NCBI GenBank assembly: GCA_019429325.1
Contig: JAHYJA010000013.1
Span: forward strand, 1 to 36,754
From: Bacteroidales bacterium
GTDB taxonomy: Bacteria; Bacteroidota; Bacteroidia; Bacteroidales; VadinHA17
DNA: 36,754 nucleotides
Direction of reading: 5' to 3'
Position 1 is the stretch's first letter. Each line of letters begins with the position of its first letter. Shown piece by piece: positions 7,309 through 16,293 of this stretch. The notes beneath the pieces were generated by a model. The model worked only from the letters and a program-made list of their open reading frames with translations, ran no database searches and was not told the DNA's origin. Position numbers and translations under genes: made by a program.

Positions 7309-10119
7309 GTGCCTGGCAATTTTGTCAAACAGATCGCGCGGCTTAAAAGGTTTCAGGACATAATCATTGATATTGAGATCATTGATCTTATCGTGACTCT
7401 CCGACATGATTGCTGCGGTAAGGGCGATGACGGGAATAGAACTGATTGACGGGTTTTCCGAATTCCTGATTATCCTTGTAGCTTCAATGCCATCGAGCAC
7501 CGGCATGTGAAGATCCATAATCACAAGGTCGAAATCTTCTTTTTCAAGCAACTCAAGCGCTACCTTCCCGTTTTCTGCATGAGTCACAATGATTCCCCAT
7601 CCCGTAAGGAATTTATTCGCCACGAAGAAATTGATCCTGTTGTCTTCGGCAACAAGCACTCTCTTGCCGTCGAGGCCTTTGTAGGTCTCGGGAGGTTCGG
7701 ATGTGGCGGTCTCCTTCTCCTTATCGGCTATGCCGAACGACATCGCGAATCTGAAAGTTGAACCTTTATCCGGCTCGCTTTCGAGGACTATTTCGCCACC
7801 CTGCAATTCGATCAGCTTTTTGCATATTGCGAGGCCCAGTCCGGTTCCCCCGTAATGTCTTGTTGTGTCGGCAGATGCCTGGGTAAAACTGTCGAAAATC
7901 ATTGACTGCCTCTCCTTTGGTATGCCAATACCCGTATCCCTTACGGTAAATTCCATCCTCGTTACCCTGCCGGTATTTTCCAGTTCCCTGATAGTCACGG
8001 CAATGCAACCTTCCCTTGTGAACTTTAGCGCATTTGAGAGAAGATTGGAGAGTATCTGGTTGAGCCGGATAGGGTCGCCAATTACATTTTCAGGCAGATC
8101 GTTGGCCTTAATGAGGTCAAATCCAAGATTCTTTGCTCTCGACCTGAATGAGTAGGATCTCATAATGTCGTTTATGAAATCGGTCAGGCTGAACGGTATC
8201 TGTTCGAATACAATCTTGCCGGATTCAATTTTATTGTAATCGAGCACATCGTTGACCAGGGTCAGCAGATGGTTACCTGAAAACCTCAGGGTCTTGATGT
8301 AATCCATCTGGTCCTCCCTGGGACTGCCCTGCAGAAGAAGATTGGTAATACCTATTACTTCATTGAGAGGAGTCCTTATCTCATGGCTCATGGTTGACAT
8401 GAACTGCTGTTTCGATTGTGCTGCTTCTTCGGCTTTCTGGCGCGCGAGGATAAGGTTGTCAAGCATGTTTCTTCTCTGAATGGCGATGGCTACCTGGTTG
8501 GAAATAAACTCAAGCACCAGCACATCTTCCCGGGTAAATTTGTTCTCATTGTGGTAATCCTGAAGACAGATAACACCTATGATATTATCGTCAGCCCTGA
8601 GAGGCACGCCCATCCATACCTTGCAGGGTGTTCCAACCAGATCAATCTCTCCTGTATCCTCCAGCACTCTCAGGTCGTTTTCCTTAAGCAGTACCGATTT
8701 ATTATTGTTGATCACCCATCCTGTTATGGTTTTTTTTGCCGGAATCTCATGAAACTCATCTTTTTCATCAGCAAAAAACGGTAGTGACAGCATTCCGGTT
8801 CTGTTATCGTAGATAGCAATAAAGAAATTGTCCGTATCCCAGATCTTGCTTAACTCCTTTACAATTATCGGATATATATCCTTGATGGCCGACTGGTTCA
8901 GAGCCGCTGAAGAAATGTTGTACAAAATTTCCTGGAGCAGCTGGTTTTTCCTTTCCGAGGTTACATCCCGGTAAATGCCGATGCAGGCTACCGGCTGGTT
9001 ATTTACTATTATTGATGTTGCTATCAGGGAAACATAGATCCTGTTCCCGGATTTATCGATTCTCACAGTCTCTTTTACCTCGGTACGCTTGTGTAAGGCG
9101 ATTGTACTTATCTTAAGTGCCTCTTCCTTAAGGTCGTCCGGGACGATCAGGTCATCTACGTAGTTGTTGAGAGCTTCATGGGCAGTATAGCCAAAAAGTC
9201 TTGTAAACTCCTTGTTGATCATAGTTATCCTGCCATCCATGTCGGTTATTCCTATAGCAACGGGATTCGAATCGATCAGATGTTCAAGATATGCCTTTTC
9301 CTTCTGTTTCTGCAGATGACCCTGCTCCCATGTAATCAGAATATTCCCCGAAGTCAGTATGAATCCCATATAGTAACCTTCCGAATCATCGCCTTCCGGA
9401 GATGCAGCAAGTTTATGAGCTTCGCCAGTAATTCTTACGTGGTGCAGGAGTTCAATCAGCTTCGATCTGTATACCAGGGGTGTCTCATCCACAAATTTCC
9501 CTATCACTTCGCTTTTTGAGATAAACTCCACCTCTTCAACCCTGGTATTGAGGTCGACGATGAAGAAGCGGTTATCCTCAGAATAACTGAAAAGGGCAAG
9601 GTAACTGCTGACTGTTTCGAATATCTCTTCGAGAACTGTTCCGCTGCTGTCCCTGATCCTTTTGTTTTTCAGGTTATCGACATCGTTATAAATAGTCAGG
9701 AGATAGGCCTTATCCTCAATAATCACCTTCTCCGTAAAGAAGATAAAAGGCTTATGTTTGCCTGACCTGGTCCTTAAAATTATAGTGTAGTCCTCAACAT
9801 CGTCAAATCTTGAAAGCATTCCCAGAAACTTATTGCTGCTGTCAATTTCGGCAAACAGTTTAATGTCATCCGGTTTGCGCCCCACAATCTCTTCTTTCGA
9901 ATACTCCAGGGCTTCGGTAAAGGATCTGTTGACATCAACAAACTCGCCTGACCCGAATTTTGTTATGGCCATCAATTGTGATGCTGAATGGAATGCCTTG
10001 AAGATCATGTCTTTTACGATCTCGTTTTTCACATTCTTCTTCAGCCTCAGCGCTTCGATCTCTTCTTCAAGCTTCCTGTGGGCTTCCAGCAACGCTTCGT
10101 AGCTCTCCTTGTAATCCAT
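7300..10119 (-). CDS. Soluble PAS-GAF hybrid sensor histidine kinase with receiver
   Basis: A 939-residue two-component hybrid kinase with no membrane segment, so probably cytoplasmic. In order: a short coiled coil (1-30); a PAS domain (about 45-150); a divergent PAS-like region (160-270); a PAS with PAC (280-395, DSNPVAIGITDMDGRI); GAF (405-545); HisKA with phospho-acceptor motif SHEIRTPLNEVIG; and HATPase with N box NQILSNLLSNALKF, G1 DTGIGIP and G2 GGTGLGLAICKKL. The C-terminal receiver (about 820-939) has the acidic pair ED in VLVAEDNRIN, the acceptor Asp in VIMDLHMPVLDG, and Lys in YVLKPF. The receiver is the only visible output, so an unlinked Hpt or regulator probably takes the phosphate. 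The ligand is unknown. Confidence 0.93.
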   Translation of the reverse strand: MDYKESYEALLEAHRKLEEEIEALRLKKNVKNEIVKDMIFKAFHSASQLMAITKFGSGEFVDVNRSFTEALEYSKEEIVGRKPDDIKLFAEIDSSNKFLGMLSRFDDVEDYTIILRTRSGKHKPFIFFTEKVIIEDKAYLLTIYNDVDNLKNKRIRDSSGTVLEEIFETVSSYLALFSYSEDNRFFIVDLNTRVEEVEFISKSEVIGKFVDETPLVYRSKLIELLHHVRITGEAHKLAASPEGDDSEGYYMGFILTSGNILITWEQGHLQKQKEKAYLEHLIDSNPVAIGITDMDGRITMINKEFTRLFGYTAHEALNNYVDDLIVPDDLKEEALKISTIALHKRTEVKETVRIDKSGNRIYVSLIATSIIVNNQPVACIGIYRDVTSERKNQLLQEILYNISSAALNQSAIKDIYPIIVKELSKIWDTDNFFIAIYDNRTGMLSLPFFADEKDEFHEIPAKKTITGWVINNNKSVLLKENDLRVLEDTGEIDLVGTPCKVWMGVPLRADDNIIGVICLQDYHNENKFTREDVLVLEFISNQVAIAIQRRNMLDNLILARQKAEEAAQSKQQFMSTMSHEIRTPLNEVIGITNLLLQGSPREDQMDYIKTLRFSGNHLLTLVNDVLDYNKIESGKIVFEQIPFSLTDFINDIMRSYSFRSRAKNLGFDLIKANDLPENVIGDPIRLNQILSNLLSNALKFTREGCIAVTIRELENTGRVTRMEFTVRDTGIGIPKERQSMIFDSFTQASADTTRHYGGTGLGLAICKKLIELQGGEIVLESEPDKGSTFRFAMSFGIADKEKETATSEPPETYKGLDGKRVLVAEDNRINFFVANKFLTGWGIIVTHAENGKVALELLEKEDFDLVIMDLHMPVLDGIEATRIIRNSENPSISSIPVIALTAAIMSESHDKINDLNINDYVLKPFKPRDLFDKIARHIR

Positions 10120-10159
10120 TAAAATCTTTTCTCCTTTTCCTTCCTAAAAATAGAAAAAT

Positions 10160-10179
10160 AAGCAACTTCAAGGTTGCTT
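10160..10179 (-). terminator. Hairpin between nth and the kinase gene
   Basis: AAGCAAC (10160-10166) and GTTGCTT (10173-10179) form a perfect 7-base stem with a 6-base loop. On the minus strand it is followed by ATTTTTCTATTTTT, giving a plausible intrinsic terminator for nth. It also lies inside the proposed leader of the kinase mRNA, so it could act as an attenuator. Confidence 0.5.
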
Positions 10180-10199
10180 TTGTTCATCATTTACCTGCC

Positions 10200-10207
10200 C
10201 AAAGATA
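10200..10207 (-). promoter_or_regulatory. Candidate -7 promoter element for the kinase gene
   Basis: The minus strand reads TATCTTTG, an exact match to the Bacteroidota -7 consensus TAnnTTTG, about 80 bases before the kinase ATG and just after the nth stop. No clear TTTG was found at the -33 position. It would give the kinase its own promoter and a leader that contains the 10160-10179 hairpin. Confidence 0.4.
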
Positions 10208-10210
10208 TAC

Positions 10211-10858
10211 TTATTTCTTTTTGAAATTATCAGTAAAATATGCACAGAAGCCTGTTATACCGCATTCGTGGCAGAGAGGATTGCGGGCCTTGCAAACATA
10301 CCTGCCGTGCAGAATCAGCCAGTGATGCGCCAGGTTAAGCAGATCAGCGGGTATATGTTCTGTGAGCTGGTTCTCTGCCTGAAGAGGTGTTCTGGCATTT
10401 CTTACGAGGCCTATTCTTTTTGAAACCCTGAATACATGAGTATCGACAGCCATAACGGGTTTCCTGAATATTACCGATGCTATTACATTGGCGCTTTTTC
10501 TTCCGACACCAGGCAGCCGCATCAGAAGTGAGGGCTCTGAAGGCACAATGCCTCCGAATTCCTTTACAAGCGTCCGGGCCATTCCAATCAGATGCTTCGT
10601 CTTATTATTCGGGTATGAGCATGATCTGATGTAACTGAAGATATCCGAGTGATCAGCTTTTGACATTGATTCAGCGTCAGGGTATTTTCCAAGCAAAGCC
10701 GGCGTAATCATATTAACCCTCTTGTCGGTGCATTGAGCCGATAAAATTACAGCAACTATCAGCTCAAAAGGGTCCTTGTAAGAGAGCTCTGTTTCTGCAT
10801 GAGGGCGGTTGATAAGGAAATATTCAATAGTCTTTCCGTATCTTTCTTTCAGTGTCAT
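10211..10858 (-). CDS. nth: Endonuclease III
   Basis: DNA glycosylase/AP lyase that removes oxidised pyrimidines in base-excision repair. The 215-residue length is standard. The helix-hairpin-helix LPGVGRKSANVIASV includes the catalytic lysine, and AVDTHVFRVSKRIGL holds the catalytic aspartate. The C-terminal [4Fe-4S] ligands are C189, C196, C199 and C205 (C-x6-C-x2-C-x5-C). The ATG at 10858 faces aroB, with only 66 bases between them. A TATCTTTT octamer on the minus strand (10873-10866) lies so close to the ATG that a nearly leaderless transcript would result. Confidence 0.96.
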   Translation of the reverse strand: MTLKERYGKTIEYFLINRPHAETELSYKDPFELIVAVILSAQCTDKRVNMITPALLGKYPDAESMSKADHSDIFSYIRSCSYPNNKTKHLIGMARTLVKEFGGIVPSEPSLLMRLPGVGRKSANVIASVIFRKPVMAVDTHVFRVSKRIGLVRNARTPLQAENQLTEHIPADLLNLAHHWLILHGRYVCKARNPLCHECGITGFCAYFTDNFKKK

Positions 10859-10895
10859 TGTTTATAAAAGATAGTGTTTGTAAAGTAACACTTTT

Positions 10896-10903
10896 TATCT
10901 TTA
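10896..10903 (+). promoter_or_regulatory. Candidate -7 promoter element for aroB
   Basis: TATCTTTA matches 7 of 8 positions of TAnnTTTG, with a TTTG 15 bases upstream (10877-10880), tighter than the usual spacing. The start site would be about 15 bases before the aroB TTG. It lies beside a similar octamer on the minus strand for nth (10866-10873), so the 66-base gap appears to hold divergent promoters. Confidence 0.3.
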
Positions 10904-10924
10904 CGAAAAATTTCGATCAGGGAT

Positions 10925-11962
10925 TTGAAAAAAATAGAAATAGATACAGCAGGTGCCAGGTCAAAGATACTTGTTGGAGAAAGTTGGGAGAAAGCGGGAA
11001 CGTTTCTGCCGGGTACAGGCGTTATCATAATAAGTGACGACAATGTATTCAGGCTATACGGGGATAAGTTTCCTCCTTTTCCTGTTTTTTGCATAAAGCC
11101 GGGGGAATCGAGCAAGAAACTGGAGGTTATTGAGCTCCTGGCAGAGAGGCTCCTGGGAGCCGCGATCGACAGGTCCGGGTTTATTCTGGCCATCGGAGGC
11201 GGAGTTGTTTGTGACGTTGCCGGATTCCTCGCTTCAGTATATATGCGCGGTGTCAGATGTGCCTATGTTTCAACCACTTTATTGTCGCAGGTAGACGCCA
11301 GCACAGGTGGTAAAAACGGTGTGAACCTGGGTAATGCCAAGAATATTATCGGCACTTTCCTCCAGCCCGAATTTGTGGTTTGCGATCCGTCAATGCTTAT
11401 GACTTTGCCTGATGAGGAATATTTTTCGGGCCTTGCCGAACTAATCAAGACCGCTGTTATCGGTGATGAAAAGCTTTTCAGGCTGATAGAAGACCATTAT
11501 GGTGAGGTACTGAGCCGCGACAGGGAATTGCTGGAGTTATTGATTTCGATGGCAATAGAATATAAAGCGTCAGTTGTATCTGAGGATGAAAGGGAGACCG
11601 GACTTAGGCGGGTACTTAATTTTGGCCATACCTTTGGTCATGCGATTGAAATGTATAAATCGGCAAAGCATGGATTTGCGGTAGCATCAGGGATGGAACT
11701 GGCAGTCAGTTACTCTTTTAACCGGGGTTACATTGATGCAAGCGAAAAGGAGAGGATCATTGCCCTTCTTAAAAGATTTGACCTGTTGAGATTTCACGAT
11801 ATACCTGATGATCAACTTTATCAGTATATTGTTCATGACAAGAAGAAAACAGGTTCTGAGATTTATTTTGTGTTTACTTCCGGTATTGGCAGGGCTTTTG
11901 CTGAAAAAGTGCCGGTCTCTGAGATATTTGATTTTTACAGGCAGAACAGAAAGGACAGATAA
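10925..11962 (+). CDS. aroB: 3-dehydroquinate synthase
   Basis: NAD+- and metal-dependent enzyme that cyclises DAHP to 3-dehydroquinate, step two of the shikimate pathway, in the cytoplasm. Its 345 residues are normal. The NAD-binding signature is ILAIGGGVVCDVAGFLASVY, followed by STTLLSQVDASTGGKNGVN and FSGLAELIKTAVI. The metal ligands are in the E of AELIK and the histidines of NFGHTFGHAIE and the later HGFAVASGM segment. The start is TTG at 10925, chosen because MKKIEIDT is the natural N-terminus. It is 11 bases upstream of aroC, so the two are co-transcribed. Confidence 0.96.
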   Translation: MKKIEIDTAGARSKILVGESWEKAGTFLPGTGVIIISDDNVFRLYGDKFPPFPVFCIKPGESSKKLEVIELLAERLLGAAIDRSGFILAIGGGVVCDVAGFLASVYMRGVRCAYVSTTLLSQVDASTGGKNGVNLGNAKNIIGTFLQPEFVVCDPSMLMTLPDEEYFSGLAELIKTAVIGDEKLFRLIEDHYGEVLSRDRELLELLISMAIEYKASVVSEDERETGLRRVLNFGHTFGHAIEMYKSAKHGFAVASGMELAVSYSFNRGYIDASEKERIIALLKRFDLLRFHDIPDDQLYQYIVHDKKKTGSEIYFVFTSGIGRAFAEKVPVSEIFDFYRQNRKDR

Positions 11963-11973
11963 TACAGATCGAT

Positions 11974-12963
11974 ATGAATTCATTTGGTACGCTTTTCAGG
12001 GTTTCAGTTTTTGGTGAGTCGCATGGGCAGGCGATTGGAGTGGTCATCGACGGATGTCCGCCCGGAATAAAAGTCCATGCGGATGATTTTCAGGCTGACC
12101 TGTCGAGACGAAGAAGTGGTGGCAGGGGGACAACTCAGAGAAGCGAGGCTGACCAGCCGGAGATTCTGAGCGGTATATACAACGGTTTTTCTACGGGGTC
12201 ACCGATTGCGGTTATTACCAGAAACAAGGATAGTATTTCATCAGATTATGACCGGTTCAGGAGCATACCCCGTCCGGGTCATGCAGATTTTACAGCGGGA
12301 ATAAAACATTCAGGCTATTCCGACATGCGCGGAAGCGGTCATTTTTCGGGAAGAATAACATGGGGTGTGGTCGTCGCCGGTGTGATAGCCAGGAAAATAC
12401 TATCGCCTGCCGTTATCTCTGCAAAATTGATATCGGCTGGAGGGTCGGACAATATTGAGGATGCTGTTGAAAGAGCTGTTAAAGAGGGCGATTCAATAGG
12501 TGGTATAATTGAATGTCTGGTTAAGGATCCTGTGCGGGCTCTCGGAGAGCCGTTCTTCTATTCATTTGAATCTGCCATCAGCCAGATTGTTTTTTCCATT
12601 CCCGCGGTAAGGGGAATCGAATTCGGGGCGGGATTCAGGGCAGCCGTGATGAAGGGCTCAGAGCATAATGACCCTTTTGTAAGCAGGGAAGGGAGAACAT
12701 CCACCAATAATGCCGGAGGCATCAATGGTGGCATTACCAATGGGAACGACATACTCTTCAGGGTGGCTGTGAAGCCTGCATCCTCGACCGGGGCTGAGCA
12801 ACAAACCCTCAATTTTGAAACGGGTGAGATGACGACCCTGAAGGTAAGCGGGAGGCACGATATGTGTATAGCTTTGCGTGTGCCGGTAATTGTGGAGGCA
12901 GCAGCGGCTATTGTGATGGCCGACCTTTTTCTGACAGACAGGGGTCTTCACGGTGAGAGGTAA
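11974..12963 (+). CDS. aroC: Chorismate synthase
   Basis: FMN-dependent conversion of EPSP to chorismate, the last common step in aromatic amino-acid synthesis. The N-terminus NSFGTLFRVSVFGESHGQA is the family signature, and DLSRRRSGGRGTTQRSEAD and PRPGHADFT follow. The usual GGGRASARET stretch reads GSGHFSGRITWG, a variant I associate with anaerobic lineages. Phosphate- and flavin-binding segments (NNAGGINGGITNGNDI; KPASSTGAEQQTL; GRHDMCIALRVPVIVEAAAA) are intact. At 329 residues it is about 25 shorter than many homologues, the loss being at the C-terminus and in loops. It follows aroB by 11 bases. Confidence 0.95.
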   Translation: MNSFGTLFRVSVFGESHGQAIGVVIDGCPPGIKVHADDFQADLSRRRSGGRGTTQRSEADQPEILSGIYNGFSTGSPIAVITRNKDSISSDYDRFRSIPRPGHADFTAGIKHSGYSDMRGSGHFSGRITWGVVVAGVIARKILSPAVISAKLISAGGSDNIEDAVERAVKEGDSIGGIIECLVKDPVRALGEPFFYSFESAISQIVFSIPAVRGIEFGAGFRAAVMKGSEHNDPFVSREGRTSTNNAGGINGGITNGNDILFRVAVKPASSTGAEQQTLNFETGEMTTLKVSGRHDMCIALRVPVIVEAAAAIVMADLFLTDRGLHGER

Positions 12964-13005
12964 TATCAGCCTCCTCCAGTGAGGAACTGATGCTTCATTG
13001 CCAGG

Positions 13006-14331
13006 TCAGATCCTTACCGTGATAATAAGCGCTCTCTTTGTTGATTTTCTGATCCTGAACCTGTTATCAATTCTCTTTCCGACAAGCCAGGCTATTTTTC
13101 CGTCGCATTCCATTACCAGGGAGTTCTCTTTATCAGGCAGGGAATATTTATTGTCAACAAGAAAATCACTTATTTTTTTCCTGTGATCCATCCCGAGGGG
13201 ATAGAAATAATCACCCGGCCTCCATTTTCGGATAATCACAGGGTAAAGCACTTCATCGCTGTCGAAACAACCGGCAGAGGCGTCAGAAGGAATACTGAAG
13301 CCAGTAGAAACCATAACTTCTTCTGCTGAGATCACCAGGGGGATCTCCTGAAATCCCATAAGTCCGGTGATATTGTATGATACTGCTTCAGATGCCTCTC
13401 TGCCTGAGATAATTATCTCATTCCTGTTTTTAAGTATCCTGTATTTGCCGGTAAATATATTTCCACCTGTCCTTCCGGAGATGATCGTAATAAGATCTTT
13501 TACAAGCGGTCCCGTAATTCCGTAAGGTCTGAAAATTTCAAAAAGTATGGTACGGTTATGCAACCAGGGTTTTAATTTGTCAATATCCAGGGAAATATGG
13601 TTTTCTTTCTCAGTGAAGAGTTCGCTTCTGAGCCGGCCGATAAACAGTTTTACTATTTCTTCAGTTTCTGAAAGCCGGACGGCCGTTTCGTTAATGCTAG
13701 ATTCAACGGATGGATTCAGCGTCCGGAGGAGCGGCAGGACCAGATGCCTGATTTTATTACGGGTATATTTGGTCTCGCTGTTTGATGTGTCCTCCCTGAA
13801 CGCCACTCCGTGCCTGTCGGCATAACCTGCCACTTCCTCGCGGGTGGCAAAAAGGATAGGACGGATTACTCTGTTGCTGAGAGGTTTCATGCCGGTAAGG
13901 CCTGTAATTCCTGTGCCCCGTATCAGGTTGAGCAGCAGGGTCTCGGTGTTGTCATTTAAATTATGGGCAACAGCTATCTTATCATATCCATGTTCAATCC
14001 TGATTTTCTCGAACCAGTTATATCTGAGTTCTCTTGCAGCCACCTGAACAGAAATGTGGTTTAATGAAGCATATTCACTTGTATTGAACCGTTCAGAATA
14101 AAATGGAATCTTTTTGGCGAGAGCCAGTTGCTGAACAAATTCCTCATCCAGGTCAGATTCTCTCCCCCGCAGGCTGAAGTTGCAGTGCACCAGTGCGATA
14201 TCTTTTCCCGTAGTGATAAACAAATGAGACATTACCATTGAATCGATACCTCCGCTTACAGCCAGCAGGATTTTCTCACCAGGTCTGAAAAGTGAATTTG
14301 TGTCTGCATATTTTAAGAAAGCGTCAATCAT
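13006..14331 (-). CDS. tilS: tRNA(Ile)-lysidine synthase
   Basis: ATP-dependent addition of lysine to C34 of the CAU-anticodon isoleucine tRNA, which makes it read AUA. The N-terminal PP-loop is LAVSGGIDS (23-31), with VHCNFSLRGRESDLDEEFV and the HNLNDNTETLLLNLIRGTG segment characteristic of TilS. The C-terminal domain includes RKWRPGDYFYPLGMDHRKKISDF in the typical form (RPGDRFxPlGMxgxKkvSdf). The 441-residue length is normal. It starts 14 bases after the upstream outer-membrane protein gene stops, so it is probably the last gene of a three-gene operon. Confidence 0.95.
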   Translation of the reverse strand: MIDAFLKYADTNSLFRPGEKILLAVSGGIDSMVMSHLFITTGKDIALVHCNFSLRGRESDLDEEFVQQLALAKKIPFYSERFNTSEYASLNHISVQVAARELRYNWFEKIRIEHGYDKIAVAHNLNDNTETLLLNLIRGTGITGLTGMKPLSNRVIRPILFATREEVAGYADRHGVAFREDTSNSETKYTRNKIRHLVLPLLRTLNPSVESSINETAVRLSETEEIVKLFIGRLRSELFTEKENHISLDIDKLKPWLHNRTILFEIFRPYGITGPLVKDLITIISGRTGGNIFTGKYRILKNRNEIIISGREASEAVSYNITGLMGFQEIPLVISAEEVMVSTGFSIPSDASAGCFDSDEVLYPVIIRKWRPGDYFYPLGMDHRKKISDFLVDNKYSLPDKENSLVMECDGKIAWLVGKRIDNRFRIRKSTKRALIITVRI

Positions 14332-14345
14332 AATTAAAGGCTTAA

Positions 14346-16286
14346 TTATCTGTATTGTAGAATAGCCGGTGGTCCCGGATCAAAATTGTCAGGTCTGAAC
14401 AACTCTTCGCCCGAAATTATCAGGTTGTTAGTCCGGGAGTATAACGGCAGGTTCGGGAAGAAAGCGATCCTCATCTGAAAAGTATTAAAGATCAGGTTAT
14501 CATTCCTGATCCTCAATCCGGCTCCAATACCCGATATCACGCTTCCTTTCCGTATCAGCTCATTAGCTCCTGACAGCATGGACAGATCAGCGAAAATGAA
14601 AGGCGAAAATTTAAATCCGTAGAAATTGGCAGGACTGAAAAGGACTGACTCGATCCTGAGCGAAAGTCTCTGTCTGCCGCTTGCAGAATCATTCCTGAAG
14701 CCCGACAATCCCCTGATGGTTTCAAACCTGAGGTTTTCGTCGGTATACCTGTCAAAGCCCCTTGTATACCCAACTGTAAAAAAGTTCCGGAGCCTGGACC
14801 TGCCAACATAGAGAAGGTTGCTGAAATACTTTAATTCGGCTGTGAAAAGTCCCTGTTCCGTAACTCCTTTATTGACAAAGGTTGATAAACCGGTCATTAT
14901 ATAGAAATAGCCCAGCGATTCGCTGCGGATTCCTCCGGATACATCTATGGCTGCATATTCCCTGTTCTTGAATTCGCTTATCTCCTTACCTGCAGTTAAT
15001 CTGAACAGCCCGCCGTAGGGTATATCTTCTGTCCGGCCGTAGTTGTATATAAGGCTGGTCTTGAAGTATTTCTGAACGGAGAAAGCAACAGAACCAAGGT
15101 AAAGGCGGTAGTTTTGCAGGTGATAATAGGAGTCGGGATTAATTGTTGGTCTGGCGGTTACAATATTATTCATGTAGCGAACACCTGTAATTATTCTTGT
15201 AACTGACACCTGATCGACCAGTATTGATCTGGAGATCCAGTAATCCTGCACATTATACCTGAGCGATGCCGGTTCCGGCAAGGAATCGAGGTCCTCTCCG
15301 GTAATTGTCTGCCTGAATGAGACTCCGCCTGCATATTTTGTGGCTGAGCTCAGTAATTTGCGATCAAGGGCAAAGCCATAGGTTTTCGCATCGAGTCCGT
15401 TGAGAAAGTAAATGTCAAGATCGGCAAAGGATCTGCTTATATTATTGATGCTGTAGCTGGCTCCGAACCCCGGAGAATCACTATCATCAGCATCATATGG
15501 AACCTCGATCCCGAATTCATGGCCCATTCCGAAAATGTTCCTCTCGAACAGCGATACCGACCCCTTGTCAATTGCCACATAATTAAAATCTGCTCCGATG
15601 GAATAGATATCTTTGGTAATAATCGTAATATCAACTTCTTCCTCATTAACATCATCGATGAAGATCCGTGCGTCAGCCATATACGGAAGTTGCCTTAAGA
15701 TTCTTTCATTATCGCTTAATATCAGGGGAGAGGCAGTATCACCCTCAGAAAAAAGCAGGTTTTTCCTTATTATGAATTCATTGGTGCTGAAATGAGTCCT
15801 GTTCAGAAACTTCTCAATTCTTGTCGGATTCGAGATTGCCGGGTTGTGGATAGTTGTTCCGAATACTTCAAGTCTTTTTATCTCAATACTCCTGATTCTC
15901 TTTCCTGAATAACCGGGCCGGCTGGTCTGATTATGTCCTGTAATTATCCCTGGGTCCGGAGACCGGGAGGGAACGACGATCAGATCATAGAATTTACTGG
16001 CTATAAGGGATCTGGAGACATATTTTCTCAGGGTATCCAGCAACAGGTAATTCTCATGCGGCATTCCAGAGAGCAGCGGTCTCAGTAGCGAAGGGGAATA
16101 GTTGGTTTCCTGCCCGGAAAGTTCAAATCTGTTCTCTCTGTTGTTGAAGGTCAGGGTGAAGGGAGGTATTCTGTTTACGGGATCCTGTCTGTCCGGTAAC
16201 TGGCAGTACCCCGTGGCTGATGCCAGGAGAAGTACCGGGATGAAAGCAAACCTGTACAGATTTTGTTGTTTTGATGAAAAAGACAC
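14346..16286 (-). CDS. POTRA/beta-barrel outer-membrane protein, Omp85-like
   Basis: A 646-residue protein with a signal peptide (FAFIPVLLLASATGYCQ). Residues about 125-225 look like a POTRA domain: RSIEIKRLEVFGTTI, FIIRKNLLFSEGDTASP, SDNERILRQLPYMADARIFI and VDITIITKDIYSIGA match the BamA/TamA POTRA pattern. The rest is rich in alternating aromatic strands ending in a C-terminal strand with aromatics, consistent with a barrel of about 16 strands. It has fewer POTRA units than BamA, so it is probably a lineage-specific Omp85-family translocator or lipid-transfer porin. It is seven bases after the upstream hypothetical gene. The substrate is unknown. Confidence 0.75.
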   Translation of the reverse strand: MSFSSKQQNLYRFAFIPVLLLASATGYCQLPDRQDPVNRIPPFTLTFNNRENRFELSGQETNYSPSLLRPLLSGMPHENYLLLDTLRKYVSRSLIASKFYDLIVVPSRSPDPGIITGHNQTSRPGYSGKRIRSIEIKRLEVFGTTIHNPAISNPTRIEKFLNRTHFSTNEFIIRKNLLFSEGDTASPLILSDNERILRQLPYMADARIFIDDVNEEEVDITIITKDIYSIGADFNYVAIDKGSVSLFERNIFGMGHEFGIEVPYDADDSDSPGFGASYSINNISRSFADLDIYFLNGLDAKTYGFALDRKLLSSATKYAGGVSFRQTITGEDLDSLPEPASLRYNVQDYWISRSILVDQVSVTRIITGVRYMNNIVTARPTINPDSYYHLQNYRLYLGSVAFSVQKYFKTSLIYNYGRTEDIPYGGLFRLTAGKEISEFKNREYAAIDVSGGIRSESLGYFYIMTGLSTFVNKGVTEQGLFTAELKYFSNLLYVGRSRLRNFFTVGYTRGFDRYTDENLRFETIRGLSGFRNDSASGRQRLSLRIESVLFSPANFYGFKFSPFIFADLSMLSGANELIRKGSVISGIGAGLRIRNDNLIFNTFQMRIAFFPNLPLYSRTNNLIISGEELFRPDNFDPGPPAILQYR

Positions 16287-16293
16287 ATCAGGT

